From: Cellulomonas aerilata
GTDB taxonomy: Bacteria > Actinomycetota > Actinomycetes > Actinomycetales > Cellulomonadaceae
Assembly: GCF_007991755.1 (NCBI RefSeq)
Contig: NZ_BJYY01000013.1
Span: forward strand, 434,001 to 498,000
Direction of reading: 5' to 3'
DNA: 64,000 bases
Made by a program: the position numbers and the translations under genes. Shown here in pieces: positions 8,657-17,062 of the stretch. The first letter of the stretch is position 1. Every line of letters starts with the position of its first letter. The notes below the pieces were generated by a model, which did not search any database, had not been told where the DNA came from, and saw only the letters and a list, made by a program, of their open reading frames with translations.

Positions 8657-10438
8657 TCAGCCCTCGTCCACGACTCCCGCGCTGCCGCCGCCGCGCCGCG
8701 CGGGCTCCGCGACCGCCATGAAGGTGCCGTCGTCCAGGAGCTCGATCCCGGCGACCGCGCCGATCTCCGCGGTGGTCGTGAAGGTGTGACCCAGCGCCTC
8801 GAGCGCGGGGCGCGGGAAGCCCGGCTCCGCCTGCACCGCGGCGGTGTTGCGCTGGGTGGCCCGGGGGGCGGCGACGGCCTCGAGCAGCGTCATCCCCCGG
8901 TCCAGGCGGCCGACCAGGACCTGCAGGACCGTGGTGATGATCGTCGACCCGCCGGGTGACCCGAGCGCGAGCAGCGGCTCACCGTCCTGCAGGACGATCG
9001 TGGGGGACATGGAGCTGCGCGGGCGCTTCCCGGGCCCGGGCAGGTTCGGGTCCGGGGCGTCGCCCTGGCTGGGGACGAAGGTGAAGTCGGTCAACTCGTT
9101 GTTGAGCAGGAAGCCCCGGCCCGGCACGACGATGCCGTTGCCGCCGGTCGACTCGATGGTCAGCGTGTAGGCGACCACGTTGCCCCACTGGTCCGCGGTG
9201 GTCAGGTGCGTCGTGGACGTCCCCTCCGTGCCCTCGGCGCCGCCGGTCGCCGACGCCCCGCAGCCCCCGTAGGAGCCGTCCGGTGCGCCGGGTGCGACCG
9301 GCTTCGTGAGTGCGGCGTCCGGGTCGACGAGGCAGGCCCGCTCGGCGGCGAAGCCGTCGGAGAGGAGCTCCTCGAGCGGCACCTCGACGGCGTCCGGGTC
9401 ACCGACGTACCGGTTCCGGTCGGCGAAGGCGAGGGCGCTCGACTCGAGGTACCGGTGCGTCGCCTGGGTGTCGTCGAGCACCGAGAGGTCGACGGTCTCC
9501 AGGATGTTGAGCGCCTCCCCCACCGTGGAGCCACCGGACGACGGCGGGGCCATCCCGTACACGTCCAGCCCCCGGTAGCTCACGTGGGTGGGCTCGCGCA
9601 GCGGGGCGGTGTACGAGGCGAGGTCGCCGAGCTCCATCAGCCCCGCCCGGACGTTCGCCGTGCTGCCCGGCACGACCGGCGGCCGCTGGACCGTGTCCAC
9701 GATCTCCTGCGCCAGGGGGCCGGTGTAGAGGGCGTCGACGCCCTCCTTCGCCAGGAGCCGGTACGTGTCGGCGAGGTCCCGGTTGCGGAAGACCGACCCG
9801 ACCTCCGGCGGGGCGCCGTCGGGCAGGAACAGGTCGGCCGTGGACGTGAACAGGCCGAAGCGTGCGGCGTTGTCCTGCGTCTGGCTGACGAACGTCTGGT
9901 CGACGACGAACCCGCGCCGCGCCACCGCGATCGCCGGGTGCAGCGCCTGGCGAAGGTCGAGGGTGCCCCACCGGTCGAGCGCCGTCGCCCACGTCGCCGG
10001 GGTGCCGGGGACCCCGGCGGACAGGCCCGAGGTGATTGCCTCGGTGGTGGGGATGGCCTTGCCGCCCTCGGTGAAGGACTCGCTCGTCATCCGCTGGGGC
10101 GCGGTCTCCCGTCCGTCGATGGTGTGCACCGTCCCGGACGCCCCGTCGTGGTAGACGAAGAACCCGCCGCCGCCGATGCCGGCCGAGAACGGCTCGGTGA
10201 CGCCGAGCGTCGCGGCGGCCGCGACGGCGGCGTCGACGGCGTTGCCACCGCGGCGCAGCACCTCCAGACCGGCGGCGGTCGCCTCGGGGTCGACGGTGGC
10301 GACCGCCCCGCCTGTGCCCACGGCGACCGGCACCTTGTCGACCGTCCGGACGGCGGACGCCGGCGCCGTGCCGGTGGCGAGGACGAGGACGACGGCGGCG
10401 AGCGCGCCGACCGCTGCGGGGTGCCGGGACGAGCGCAT
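8657..10438 (-). CDS. ggt: Gamma-glutamyltransferase
   Basis: A 593-residue secreted proenzyme that transfers or hydrolyses the gamma-glutamyl group of glutathione and related compounds. It starts at the ATG with AGGAG upstream and has a signal peptide (MRSSRHPAAVGALAAVVLVL...ASA). Family motifs are visible: GNAVDAAVAAAATLGVTEP early on, the autocatalytic cleavage site TSTTHLTTAD with the nucleophile Thr near residue 409, and SPGGSTIITTVLQVL in the small subunit. Length and order match the N-terminal-nucleophile GGT family. The long insert rich in Gly/Ala before the cleavage site, ending in GGAEGTEGTS, is probably a flexible loop. Confidence 0.95.
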   Translation of the reverse strand: MRSSRHPAAVGALAAVVLVLATGTAPASAVRTVDKVPVAVGTGGAVATVDPEATAAGLEVLRRGGNAVDAAVAAAATLGVTEPFSAGIGGGGFFVYHDGASGTVHTIDGRETAPQRMTSESFTEGGKAIPTTEAITSGLSAGVPGTPATWATALDRWGTLDLRQALHPAIAVARRGFVVDQTFVSQTQDNAARFGLFTSTADLFLPDGAPPEVGSVFRNRDLADTYRLLAKEGVDALYTGPLAQEIVDTVQRPPVVPGSTANVRAGLMELGDLASYTAPLREPTHVSYRGLDVYGMAPPSSGGSTVGEALNILETVDLSVLDDTQATHRYLESSALAFADRNRYVGDPDAVEVPLEELLSDGFAAERACLVDPDAALTKPVAPGAPDGSYGGCGASATGGAEGTEGTSTTHLTTADQWGNVVAYTLTIESTGGNGIVVPGRGFLLNNELTDFTFVPSQGDAPDPNLPGPGKRPRSSMSPTIVLQDGEPLLALGSPGGSTIITTVLQVLVGRLDRGMTLLEAVAAPRATQRNTAAVQAEPGFPRPALEALGHTFTTTAEIGAVAGIELLDDGTFMAVAEPARRGGGSAGVVDEG

Positions 10439-10693
10439 GGGGGGCTCCTGGTAGCGAGGTGGCGCGGGCTCCCGTCCTACCACCGTCCGCGGCGCTCGCC
10501 CAGCCCCCGGGGTCCCCGGGTCCCCGCGCGGCCGTCCCGCGGCTGCGGCCGCTCCGCCCGCACGCCGTCGTTCGGCACTCGCCCGGCCGGCCGGCCGGTT
10601 CGCGCACCGCGGCGCGGGCTCCTACGGTCGAGGCCCGGACCGTTCTGCACCCGCCGGGTGACGATCGCCGTCGTCCGCGACCTGAGGAGGCCC

Positions 10694-10810
10694 GTGCGCG
10701 TGAGTGTGCCGTCCCGCCCGTCCGCCGTCGACGCCGGCGACCGCGCGCCTGCGCCTGCCGTCCCGGACGCGCCCGCCGTCCCGGGTCCGGACGCGGTGGT
10801 GCCGCGGTGA
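10694..10810 (+). CDS. Short leader ORF translationally coupled to the dehydrogenase gene
   Basis: A GTG codon at 10694 follows a strong GAGGAGG (10684-10690). The 38-codon frame, Pro/Ala/Val-rich, ends with a TGA that overlaps the GTG start of the next gene in the sequence GTGA. The dehydrogenase itself has no ribosome site of its own, so ribosomes finishing this ORF could reinitiate there. Whether the peptide has a role, or only delivers ribosomes, cannot be decided from sequence. Confidence 0.45.
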   Translation: MRVSVPSRPSAVDAGDRAPAPAVPDAPAVPGPDAVVPR

Positions 10811-11886
10811 GGTTCGCCCTGGTCGGGTGCGGCGTCATCGCGCCGACCCACATCCGCGCGCTGCGCGAGCTGGGAGGCCGCGCGGAGCTCGTCGTGTGCT
10901 CGGACGTCGTCCCGGAGCGCGCCGAGGCGATGGCCGCCGAGTTCGGGATCGACGCGGCGCCGTACGCCGACGTCCTGGCGGACCCGACGATCGACGCCGT
11001 CACGGTCTGCACGCCCAGCGGCCTGCACGCCGAGGTCGGCGTCCCGGCGCTGCTCGCCGGCAAGCACGTCATCGTCGAGAAGCCCATGGAGGTCACGCTC
11101 GAGGCATGCGACCGGCTGCTGGAGGCGCAGGCCACGTCCGGGGCGACGCTCGCCGTCGTCTCCCAGCACCGCTTCGACTCCGCGTCGCAGGTGGTCAAGG
11201 CCGCCGTGGACGACGGCGAGCTGGGCCGGCTCGTCCTCGCCGAGGCGCGGGTGCCCTGGTACCGCACGCAGGAGTACTACGACTCGGGCCAGTGGCGGGG
11301 GACGTGGGCGCTGGACGGCGGCGGGGCCCTGATGAACCAGGGCGTGCACACCCTGGACCTGCTGCGCTGGATCTGCGGTCCGGTCCGGACGGTCTACGCC
11401 GTGGCCCGCACCGCGGCCCACGAGCGCATCGAGGTGGAGGACGTCGTCTGCGCCACCCTGGAGTTCGCCGACGGCGCCGTCGGCACCCTGATGGCCACGA
11501 CCAGCGCGTACCCCGGGTTCCCGGCGAGCCTGTCCGTGCACGGCACCTCGGGCGGCGCCGTCATCGAGGGCGACCGCCTCGCGACGCTGGCCACGGTCGG
11601 GGGTGACAGGCGCGGTGGCGAGGCCGCGAACGCGCACGCCGTCCAGGTGGCGACCGGCGGGACCCGCGCGGCGACCGCCGCCGTCGACGAGGCGACCCGC
11701 ACGGCCGCCGAGGAGCCGGGACCCGACGGCTGGGGCCAGGCGCACAGCGCCCAGCTCGCCGACTTCATCGAGGCCGCCGAGCAGGGGCGCCGGCCACTGG
11801 TCGACGGCGCCGAGGGACGGCACGCCGTCGAGGTGGTCCGGGCCGTGTACGAGTCCGCACGCACGGGCGACCGCGTCACGCTCTGA
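10807..11886 (+). CDS. Gfo/Idh/MocA-family NAD(P)-dependent oxidoreductase
   Basis: A 359-residue dehydrogenase. The N-terminal Rossmann fold begins right at the GTG start (RFALVGCGVIAPTHIRAL; GxGxxA-type nucleotide loop). The family hallmark EKPMEVTLEACDRLL carries the catalytic Lys-Pro pair, and GGGALMNQGVHTLDLLRWICG supplies the conserved His of the substrate domain. Members oxidise or reduce sugars, inositol or sugar acids with NAD(P); the substrate is unknown. The frame is open far upstream, but the fold fixes the start at GTG 10807. No linked sugar transporter is present. Confidence 0.9.
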   Translation: MRFALVGCGVIAPTHIRALRELGGRAELVVCSDVVPERAEAMAAEFGIDAAPYADVLADPTIDAVTVCTPSGLHAEVGVPALLAGKHVIVEKPMEVTLEACDRLLEAQATSGATLAVVSQHRFDSASQVVKAAVDDGELGRLVLAEARVPWYRTQEYYDSGQWRGTWALDGGGALMNQGVHTLDLLRWICGPVRTVYAVARTAAHERIEVEDVVCATLEFADGAVGTLMATTSAYPGFPASLSVHGTSGGAVIEGDRLATLATVGGDRRGGEAANAHAVQVATGGTRAATAAVDEATRTAAEEPGPDGWGQAHSAQLADFIEAAEQGRRPLVDGAEGRHAVEVVRAVYESARTGDRVTL

Positions 11887-12031
11887 GACGTGCCCGGCGC
11901 CCGGGCGACGACCACCACGCCCCGCTCGCCCGGCTGCGGTGGACCGGCGTGCCGCGTGCCGGGTCGCGAAGCCACCCGGGTAGTCCACCGGATGCGCGGT
12001 CGCACCCCACGACGCGCCGACCGGGCGCACG

Positions 12032-13000
12032 ATGTGGACCGTGACGACCGAGCCGGGATCGACCCCGACCCCCATGCGCCTGGGGTACGCCGGGACCTGC
12101 CGGTCCTGCGGCGAACCGGTGCCCGCGGGCACCACGGCGCTCTACGACCGGGCTGCCAGGTCCGTGACGTGCCTGGCGTGCTCCTCGGGCCCAGGGTCGT
12201 CGGGCGGGGGGACGCCGGCGGCGGCGTCCGTCATGCCTGCGAGCGACGCCGTCCGGAGCGATGTCTCCCGGGGCGATGCCGTCCGGCGCGATCCCGGGAC
12301 CCCGCCCCGCGACGTACCGGACGCCACCCACCCCGAGGCGGTGGCCACCGGCTCGGCGGGCGCCTCGGCGCAGCGCGAGTACGAGCGCCGCAGGACCCGT
12401 CGCGAGGAGCGCGTCCGCACGGCGCACCCCCGGCTGGGCGGGCTGATCCTGGCCGTGTCGGACGAGCCGCGGAGCACGACGGCGTGGGCGACGGGGGCAC
12501 AGGGTGAGCAGCAGCTCGGCCGGCGCCTGGACACGCTGACCGAGAAGGGCGTCCGCGTCCTGCACGACCGCCGCATCCCCCGGACGAGGGCCAACATCGA
12601 CCAGCTCGCGGTCTCGCCCCGCGGCGTCGTCGTCATCGACGCCAAGCGCTACCGCGGGCGGCCGCACCTGCAGGTCGAGGGTGGCCTGCTCCGGCCGCGG
12701 GTCGAGCGGCTGCTGGTGGGGACACGCGACCGGACCTCTCTCGTGTCCTCGGTGCTCAGCCAGGTCGGGCTCGTGCGCGACGTCCTCGACGGGGCCGGGC
12801 ACGCCGACGTGCCGCTCCGCGGGGTGCTGTGCTTCGTCGACGCCGACTGGCCCCTGCTCGGCGGTTCCTTCACGACCTCGGGCGTGCACGTCCTGTCTCC
12901 CCGGAAGCTCGCGCAGCAGCTCGTGGGGCCCGGCGGTCTGGACGAGGCCGCGACCCACGCGGTGCACCGCACCCTCGCAAAGGCGTTCCCGGTCGCCTGA
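12032..13000 (+). CDS. NERD-domain protein with N-terminal zinc ribbon
   Basis: A 322-residue protein. Residues about 23-50 form a C-x2-C...C-x2-C zinc ribbon (CRSCGEPV...VTCLAC). A charged coiled-coil-like linker (SAQREYERRRTRREERVRT) leads into a nuclease-related domain with LHDRRIPRTRANIDQLAV and VVVIDAKRYRGRPHLQVEGG. The Asp of NID and the DAK triplet match the PD-(D/E)xK-like core of NERD proteins, so nuclease activity is possible but unproven. The start is uncertain, since ATG 12032 has no clear ribosome site and GTG 12041 is an alternative. A decayed second copy of this gene lies at 57.5-57.9 kb. Confidence 0.8.
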   Translation: MWTVTTEPGSTPTPMRLGYAGTCRSCGEPVPAGTTALYDRAARSVTCLACSSGPGSSGGGTPAAASVMPASDAVRSDVSRGDAVRRDPGTPPRDVPDATHPEAVATGSAGASAQREYERRRTRREERVRTAHPRLGGLILAVSDEPRSTTAWATGAQGEQQLGRRLDTLTEKGVRVLHDRRIPRTRANIDQLAVSPRGVVVIDAKRYRGRPHLQVEGGLLRPRVERLLVGTRDRTSLVSSVLSQVGLVRDVLDGAGHADVPLRGVLCFVDADWPLLGGSFTTSGVHVLSPRKLAQQLVGPGGLDEAATHAVHRTLAKAFPVA

Positions 13001-13054
13001 CGGGGACGGGGTGTGACGACCGACGGGTCCGCCCTCCGCGGTCGAGCCGCCGGC

Positions 13055-15985
13055 TCACCCAGGCGGCGGGGGCGGCTCCTCCGGCGGCGAGGGCGGCTCG
13101 TCCGGCGGCGGACCCGGCACGTCCGGCGGCACCGGCGGGTCCTCCGGCGGCGGACCGGGCACGTCCGGCGGCACCGGCGGGTCCACCGGCGGCGGACCCG
13201 GCACGTCCGGCGGCACCGGCGGCTCCTCCGGCGGCGGACCCGGCACGTCCGGCGGCACCGGCGGGTCCACCGGCGGGGGACCCGGCACGTCCGGCGGCAC
13301 GGGCGGGTCCGGGGGTGGCGGCACACCCGGACCGGGAGCGGGCGGGGCGACGGTGACGGGCACCGTCGCGGTCGCGGGGGCGCCTCCGTCCACCACCAGC
13401 GTGACGGCGATCTCCGCCGGGACGCCGGCCGCCTCCGGGTCGGCGACCACGGTCAGCGACAGGCCCACGACGGCCGGACCCTCCGTGGTCGCACCGGGCA
13501 GCTCGGGCACCGAGCACACCACGGAGTCGCCGTCCGACTCGCAGGCCCACGGCGGCGACTCCTCCCCCGAGCCCACCCAGCGCACGCCCGGGGGGAGCGA
13601 GACGGTCACCACCACGTCCTGCGCGGGTGCCGGCGCGGAGTTGCGCACGCTGACGGTCACCGGCCCGGGCACGTCGGCGACGAGCTCCGCGGTCTCGGGG
13701 GCGACGACCGTGAGCTCGGGTGGGGCGGGGGCCACGGCGACCGGGACGGCGAGGACCACCGGCTCGACCGCGTCGGCGGTGACGGTGACGGCGACCACAC
13801 CGGGTTCGGCCGCCTCCTCGTCCGCCACGCGGACCGGGACCGACAGGACGGTCGCGGCGCCGGGGGCCAGCTCCGGCAGGCAGAGCTGCACCGGCTCGTC
13901 CCCGCAGGGCACCCACCCGTCCCCGCTCGGGGGGCCCTCCAGCTCCAGACCTGCGGGCAGGACGACGGTGGCCCGCACGTCGGCCGCGCTGCTCTCGCCG
14001 GTGTTCGCGAGCTCGACGAGGACCGTCTGCACACCGTCGGGCGTCAGCACGACCTCGTCGGCGGACGACGACACCCCCAGCACCGCCGGGGTGGGCTCCG
14101 GAGCGGGCTGCACCGGCGGCGGCTCGGGTTCCTCGTCGACCGGGACGACGGGCGGCGGCGCGGGAGCCGGTGGCGGGTCGGGCGCCGGTGGCGGGTCCGG
14201 AACGGTCGGCGCGGGAGCCGGCGGTCGCGGGGTGGGCCGCGCGGCCGGCGGCGCCGTCGGGCGGGGTGCGGGCGCCTGCCGGGCCCCGCTGCTGGGCGCC
14301 GGAGCCGGCGCCGGGCCGGGCACGCCGGCGGCGGGAGGCGCGGTCGCCGGCGGGGTCACGGGCTCGCCGGCCGCGCCGGGCCCCGTTCCCGGTGCCGCCG
14401 GTCCCGGCGCCCCCTCCGCACCGGTGCCCGGCTCCCCGCCCGCGTCGCCGTCACCGCTGGAGGGGTCGTCGGCCGCTCCCTGCTCACCGCGTCCGTCGGA
14501 CCCCGGGACCGCACCCGGGTCGGCGTCCGGGTCGGCGCCGCCGTCGACCTCTGCCTGCTCCCCCGACCCGGCGACCGGCGTGGTGCCCTCATCCGTCCCC
14601 GGGTCGAACACGCCTCCGAGGGCGAGGGAGACCACCACGAGGCCGCCCGCGGCCGCGGCCAGCACACCCACCGGGATCGCGGCGATGCCGGCGCCCGCTG
14701 CAGCACCAGCCGCTCCCGCACCCGCGGCACCGGCGGCCCCGGCACCCGCCCCCGCGGCACCGGCCGCTCCCGCACCGGCCCCCGCGGCACCGACCGACCC
14801 GGCACCCGCCGCTGCGCCACCAGCGGCTCCGGCACCAGCTGCTCCGGCACCCGCCGCTCCGGCACCCGCGGCAGCACCGCCCGCGCCCGCCGCGGAGAGA
14901 CCCGCGCCCACCCCGGCCCCGACACCGGCCGCGCCCGCGCCGGCCGCGCCGAGGCCGGCCAGACCGCCTCCCGCCTTGACCCCGGCCCCGGTGCCTGCGC
15001 CGGCGGCCACCTCACCCGCCGGCGCCCCGGGCCCGGCCGCGGCGCCGTACCCCGGCGGACCGAGCAGACCGGAGGCCGGTCCGCCGAGCGACTCGCCCTC
15101 CGCACCGGCCGCCGCGGCACCCGACCCGTCGCCGGACCCGCCCGGGACCGCGCCGAGGTCCACGGCGTCGTCGAGACCGCCGACCGGGAGGCGCTCGGCC
15201 AGCGCGCCCACCCCGACCAGACCCAGCACGAGCGGGGCGACGACGCCCCGCAGGTCCTGGCCGTCGTCGCGCTGCGCCGCCTCGAGGGCGCGGCAGCGGG
15301 CGCAGCCGTCCAGGTGGGCACGGACGCGAGCGGCGTCGCGGCGCCCCAGGTCGCCCCGCGTCAGCGCGGGAACCATCGCCTGGACGGCGCGGCACTGCGG
15401 GGTCGGGGCGCCGTCCGCGTGGGCGCGCAGGTAGGCGTCGCGGAACCCGCTCCGGGCGACGTAGGTGAGCGAGGCCACCTCACCGGGCGACAGACCGAGC
15501 AGGCGTCCGGTCTGCGCGTCCGGGAGCCCCTCCACCGCCTGGTACCAGAGGACCGCCTGCCAGCGCTCCGGCAAGGAGGCGAAGGCGGCTGCGGCCGGGC
15601 TGTCCTCGGCGTCGACGAGCGGGGCGTCCAGCGGTGCGACGCCCGGCGGTGGCGCGGCCGCGGCCGCCGGCACCGGGACGGTCGGCGGGCCGCCTGGGCC
15701 GGGTCGACCGAGCGCCAGGCGCCGCACGGCGGCGAAGAGGTAGAGCCGGTAGGCGGCCTCAGGGCCCCGACCGACGGCGATGGCCCCGTCCACCTGCGCG
15801 AGCGCCGACTGGAGGATCGACTCGGCCTCGGCGGCGGAGCGCGTGTACTGCCGGGAGACGGCGCGTGCGGCTGCTTCGTGCCGCGTGTGGAGCGTCCGGA
15901 GGGCACCCCTGTCACCGCGCCGGGCGGCCACCAGGAGGTCGACGTCGGACGCGTCGCCGTCCCGCGCCTCGGGCTCGTCCGTCAC
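13055..15985 (-). CDS. ECF-like sigma factor fused to anti-sigma zinc finger, membrane segment and Pro-rich/DUF11-like ectodomain
   Basis: A 976-residue protein starting at GTG behind GGAGGGG. Residues ~1-200 resemble an ECF sigma factor: region 2 (DVDLLVAARRGDRGALRTLH) and region 4 (LPDAQTGRLLGLSPGEVASL). Next comes a zinc-finger anti-sigma signature (HLDGCARCRAL, about 230). A very long Ala/Gly-rich stretch, a hydrophobic segment (IPVGVLAAAAGGLVVVSLAL) and Pro-rich linkers follow. Two to three beta-sandwich modules resembling DUF11 (VRATVVLPAGLELEGPPSG, VVVTVSLPPGVRW) and a 14-residue Pro repeat end the chain. It apparently combines regulator, anchor and outside domain in one chain, so it may signal across the membrane. 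Regulated genes are unknown. Confidence 0.75.
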   Translation of the reverse strand: MTDEPEARDGDASDVDLLVAARRGDRGALRTLHTRHEAAARAVSRQYTRSAAEAESILQSALAQVDGAIAVGRGPEAAYRLYLFAAVRRLALGRPGPGGPPTVPVPAAAAAPPPGVAPLDAPLVDAEDSPAAAAFASLPERWQAVLWYQAVEGLPDAQTGRLLGLSPGEVASLTYVARSGFRDAYLRAHADGAPTPQCRAVQAMVPALTRGDLGRRDAARVRAHLDGCARCRALEAAQRDDGQDLRGVVAPLVLGLVGVGALAERLPVGGLDDAVDLGAVPGGSGDGSGAAAAGAEGESLGGPASGLLGPPGYGAAAGPGAPAGEVAAGAGTGAGVKAGGGLAGLGAAGAGAAGVGAGVGAGLSAAGAGGAAAGAGAAGAGAAGAGAAGGAAAGAGSVGAAGAGAGAAGAAGAGAGAAGAAGAGAAGAAAGAGIAAIPVGVLAAAAGGLVVVSLALGGVFDPGTDEGTTPVAGSGEQAEVDGGADPDADPGAVPGSDGRGEQGAADDPSSGDGDAGGEPGTGAEGAPGPAAPGTGPGAAGEPVTPPATAPPAAGVPGPAPAPAPSSGARQAPAPRPTAPPAARPTPRPPAPAPTVPDPPPAPDPPPAPAPPPVVPVDEEPEPPPVQPAPEPTPAVLGVSSSADEVVLTPDGVQTVLVELANTGESSAADVRATVVLPAGLELEGPPSGDGWVPCGDEPVQLCLPELAPGAATVLSVPVRVADEEAAEPGVVAVTVTADAVEPVVLAVPVAVAPAPPELTVVAPETAELVADVPGPVTVSVRNSAPAPAQDVVVTVSLPPGVRWVGSGEESPPWACESDGDSVVCSVPELPGATTEGPAVVGLSLTVVADPEAAGVPAEIAVTLVVDGGAPATATVPVTVAPPAPGPGVPPPPDPPVPPDVPGPPPVDPPVPPDVPGPPPEEPPVPPDVPGPPPVDPPVPPDVPGPPPEDPPVPPDVPGPPPDEPPSPPEEPPPPPG
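13101..13310 (-). repeat. Five 42-bp tandem repeats encoding PPVPPDVPGPPPxx
   Basis: Five consecutive 14-residue units PPVPPDVPGPPP followed by a variable acidic/valine pair (VD, EE, VD, ED, DE) at the C-terminal end of the sigma fusion protein. At DNA level the 42-bp unit is nearly identical between copies, so copy number may vary between strains. Proline rods of this sort typically span a cell wall. Confidence 0.9.
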
Positions 15986-16080
15986 CTACGCCGCCCCTCC
16001 GGGCCCCCTTGCCCACCATCCGGCTCTCCGCCGTCCGAAGTAGCGTGTCACGGTTCCGCGCGCGCGCACATGCCGGGCGC

Positions 16081-16878
16081 TCACGTGCTCAGCGTCGCCG
16101 CGTGGTCCGGCACGTACCGCTGGGTGTCCTTGGGCGGGCGGACGTACCCGGTCGACGGCGGCCGCGGCGGCAGCTCGATCGTCGGCGGCTCGACCTGCTC
16201 GTACGGGATGCTGTCGAGCAGGTGGGCGATCATGTTGAGCCGCGACCGCCGCTTGTCGTCGCTGTCGACGACCCACCACGGCGCCTCGGGGATGTCGGTG
16301 TGGACCATCATCTGGTCCTTCGCCCGCGAGTAGTCCTCCCAGCGCGTGACCGACTCCAGGTCCGTCGTGGAGAGCTTCCACCGCCGCATCGGGTCGTCCA
16401 GGCGGGAGCGGAACCGGGCCTCCTGCTCCTCGTCGGAGACCGAGAACCAGTACTTGCGCAGGATGATGCCCTCCTCGACGAGCATGCGCTCGAAGATCGG
16501 GCACTGGTGCAGGAAGCGGTGGTACTCGTCCCGCGTGCAGTACCCCAGGACGATCTCGACGCCGGCCCGGTTGTACCACGACCGGTCGAACAGCACGATC
16601 TCCCCCGCGGCCGGCAGGTGCGCGACGTACCGCTGGAAGTACCACTGGGTGCGCTCGCGGTCCCCCGGCGCGGGCAGCGCCGCCACCCGGGCCATGCGGG
16701 GGTTGAGGTACTGCCTGACCCGCGTGATCGTGCTGCCCTTGCCGGCGGCGTCGCGCCCCTCGAACACCACGACGAGCCGCTCCCCGCGGCTGCGGACCCA
16801 TTCCTGCAGGGTGACCAGCTCGGCCTGCAGCCGGGACAGCTCCTTCTCGTAGACCTTCTTGGGGATCCGGTCGGACAT
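16081..16878 (-). CDS. ppk2: Polyphosphate kinase 2
   Basis: A 265-residue cytoplasmic enzyme that uses polyphosphate to phosphorylate nucleotides, or the reverse. It starts at the ATG behind GGAGG. Motifs: Walker A FEGRDAAGKGST near residue 45, the lid or Arg region TQWYFQRYVAHLPAAGEIVL, and Walker B FDRSWYNRAGVE. KYWFSVSDEEQEARFRSR and LDDPMRRWKLSTTDLESV are also typical of PPK2. Length fits a single-domain enzyme. Whether it prefers GDP, ADP or AMP cannot be assigned from these motifs alone. It sits just upstream of the sigma fusion on the same strand, 95 bp away. Confidence 0.93.
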   Translation of the reverse strand: MSDRIPKKVYEKELSRLQAELVTLQEWVRSRGERLVVVFEGRDAAGKGSTITRVRQYLNPRMARVAALPAPGDRERTQWYFQRYVAHLPAAGEIVLFDRSWYNRAGVEIVLGYCTRDEYHRFLHQCPIFERMLVEEGIILRKYWFSVSDEEQEARFRSRLDDPMRRWKLSTTDLESVTRWEDYSRAKDQMMVHTDIPEAPWWVVDSDDKRRSRLNMIAHLLDSIPYEQVEPPTIELPPRPPSTGYVRPPKDTQRYVPDHAATLST

Positions 16879-16993
16879 CGCGCACCTCCGCACGTCGTGG
16901 CTCTCGGATCCTGGCACCGCCGGCGCCCACCGGTGTGCCGAACGGCGGCACGCGGAACCCCGGGGGGTCGTCGCAGGAGCGCCCGGCGACGCG

Positions 16994-17025
16994 CGAGGGG
17001 CACGTCCGGATGGACGTGCCCCTCG
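16994..17025 (-). terminator. Perfect 14-bp terminator downstream of the xylanase gene
   Basis: CGAGGGGCACGTCC (16994-17007), loop GGAT, GGACGTGCCCCTCG (17012-17025). It lies 38 bp beyond the xylanase stop in the direction of its transcription. Confidence 0.75.
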
Positions 17026-17062
17026 TGCCGGGTCCCTCAGGGCCCGGGTCGTGCGGGTGGTG

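Noticed and set aside
13101-13310. Regular 42-bp repeats considered as a CRISPR array
   Set aside because: There are no unique spacers, the repeats are contiguous and translate in frame as a proline rod.
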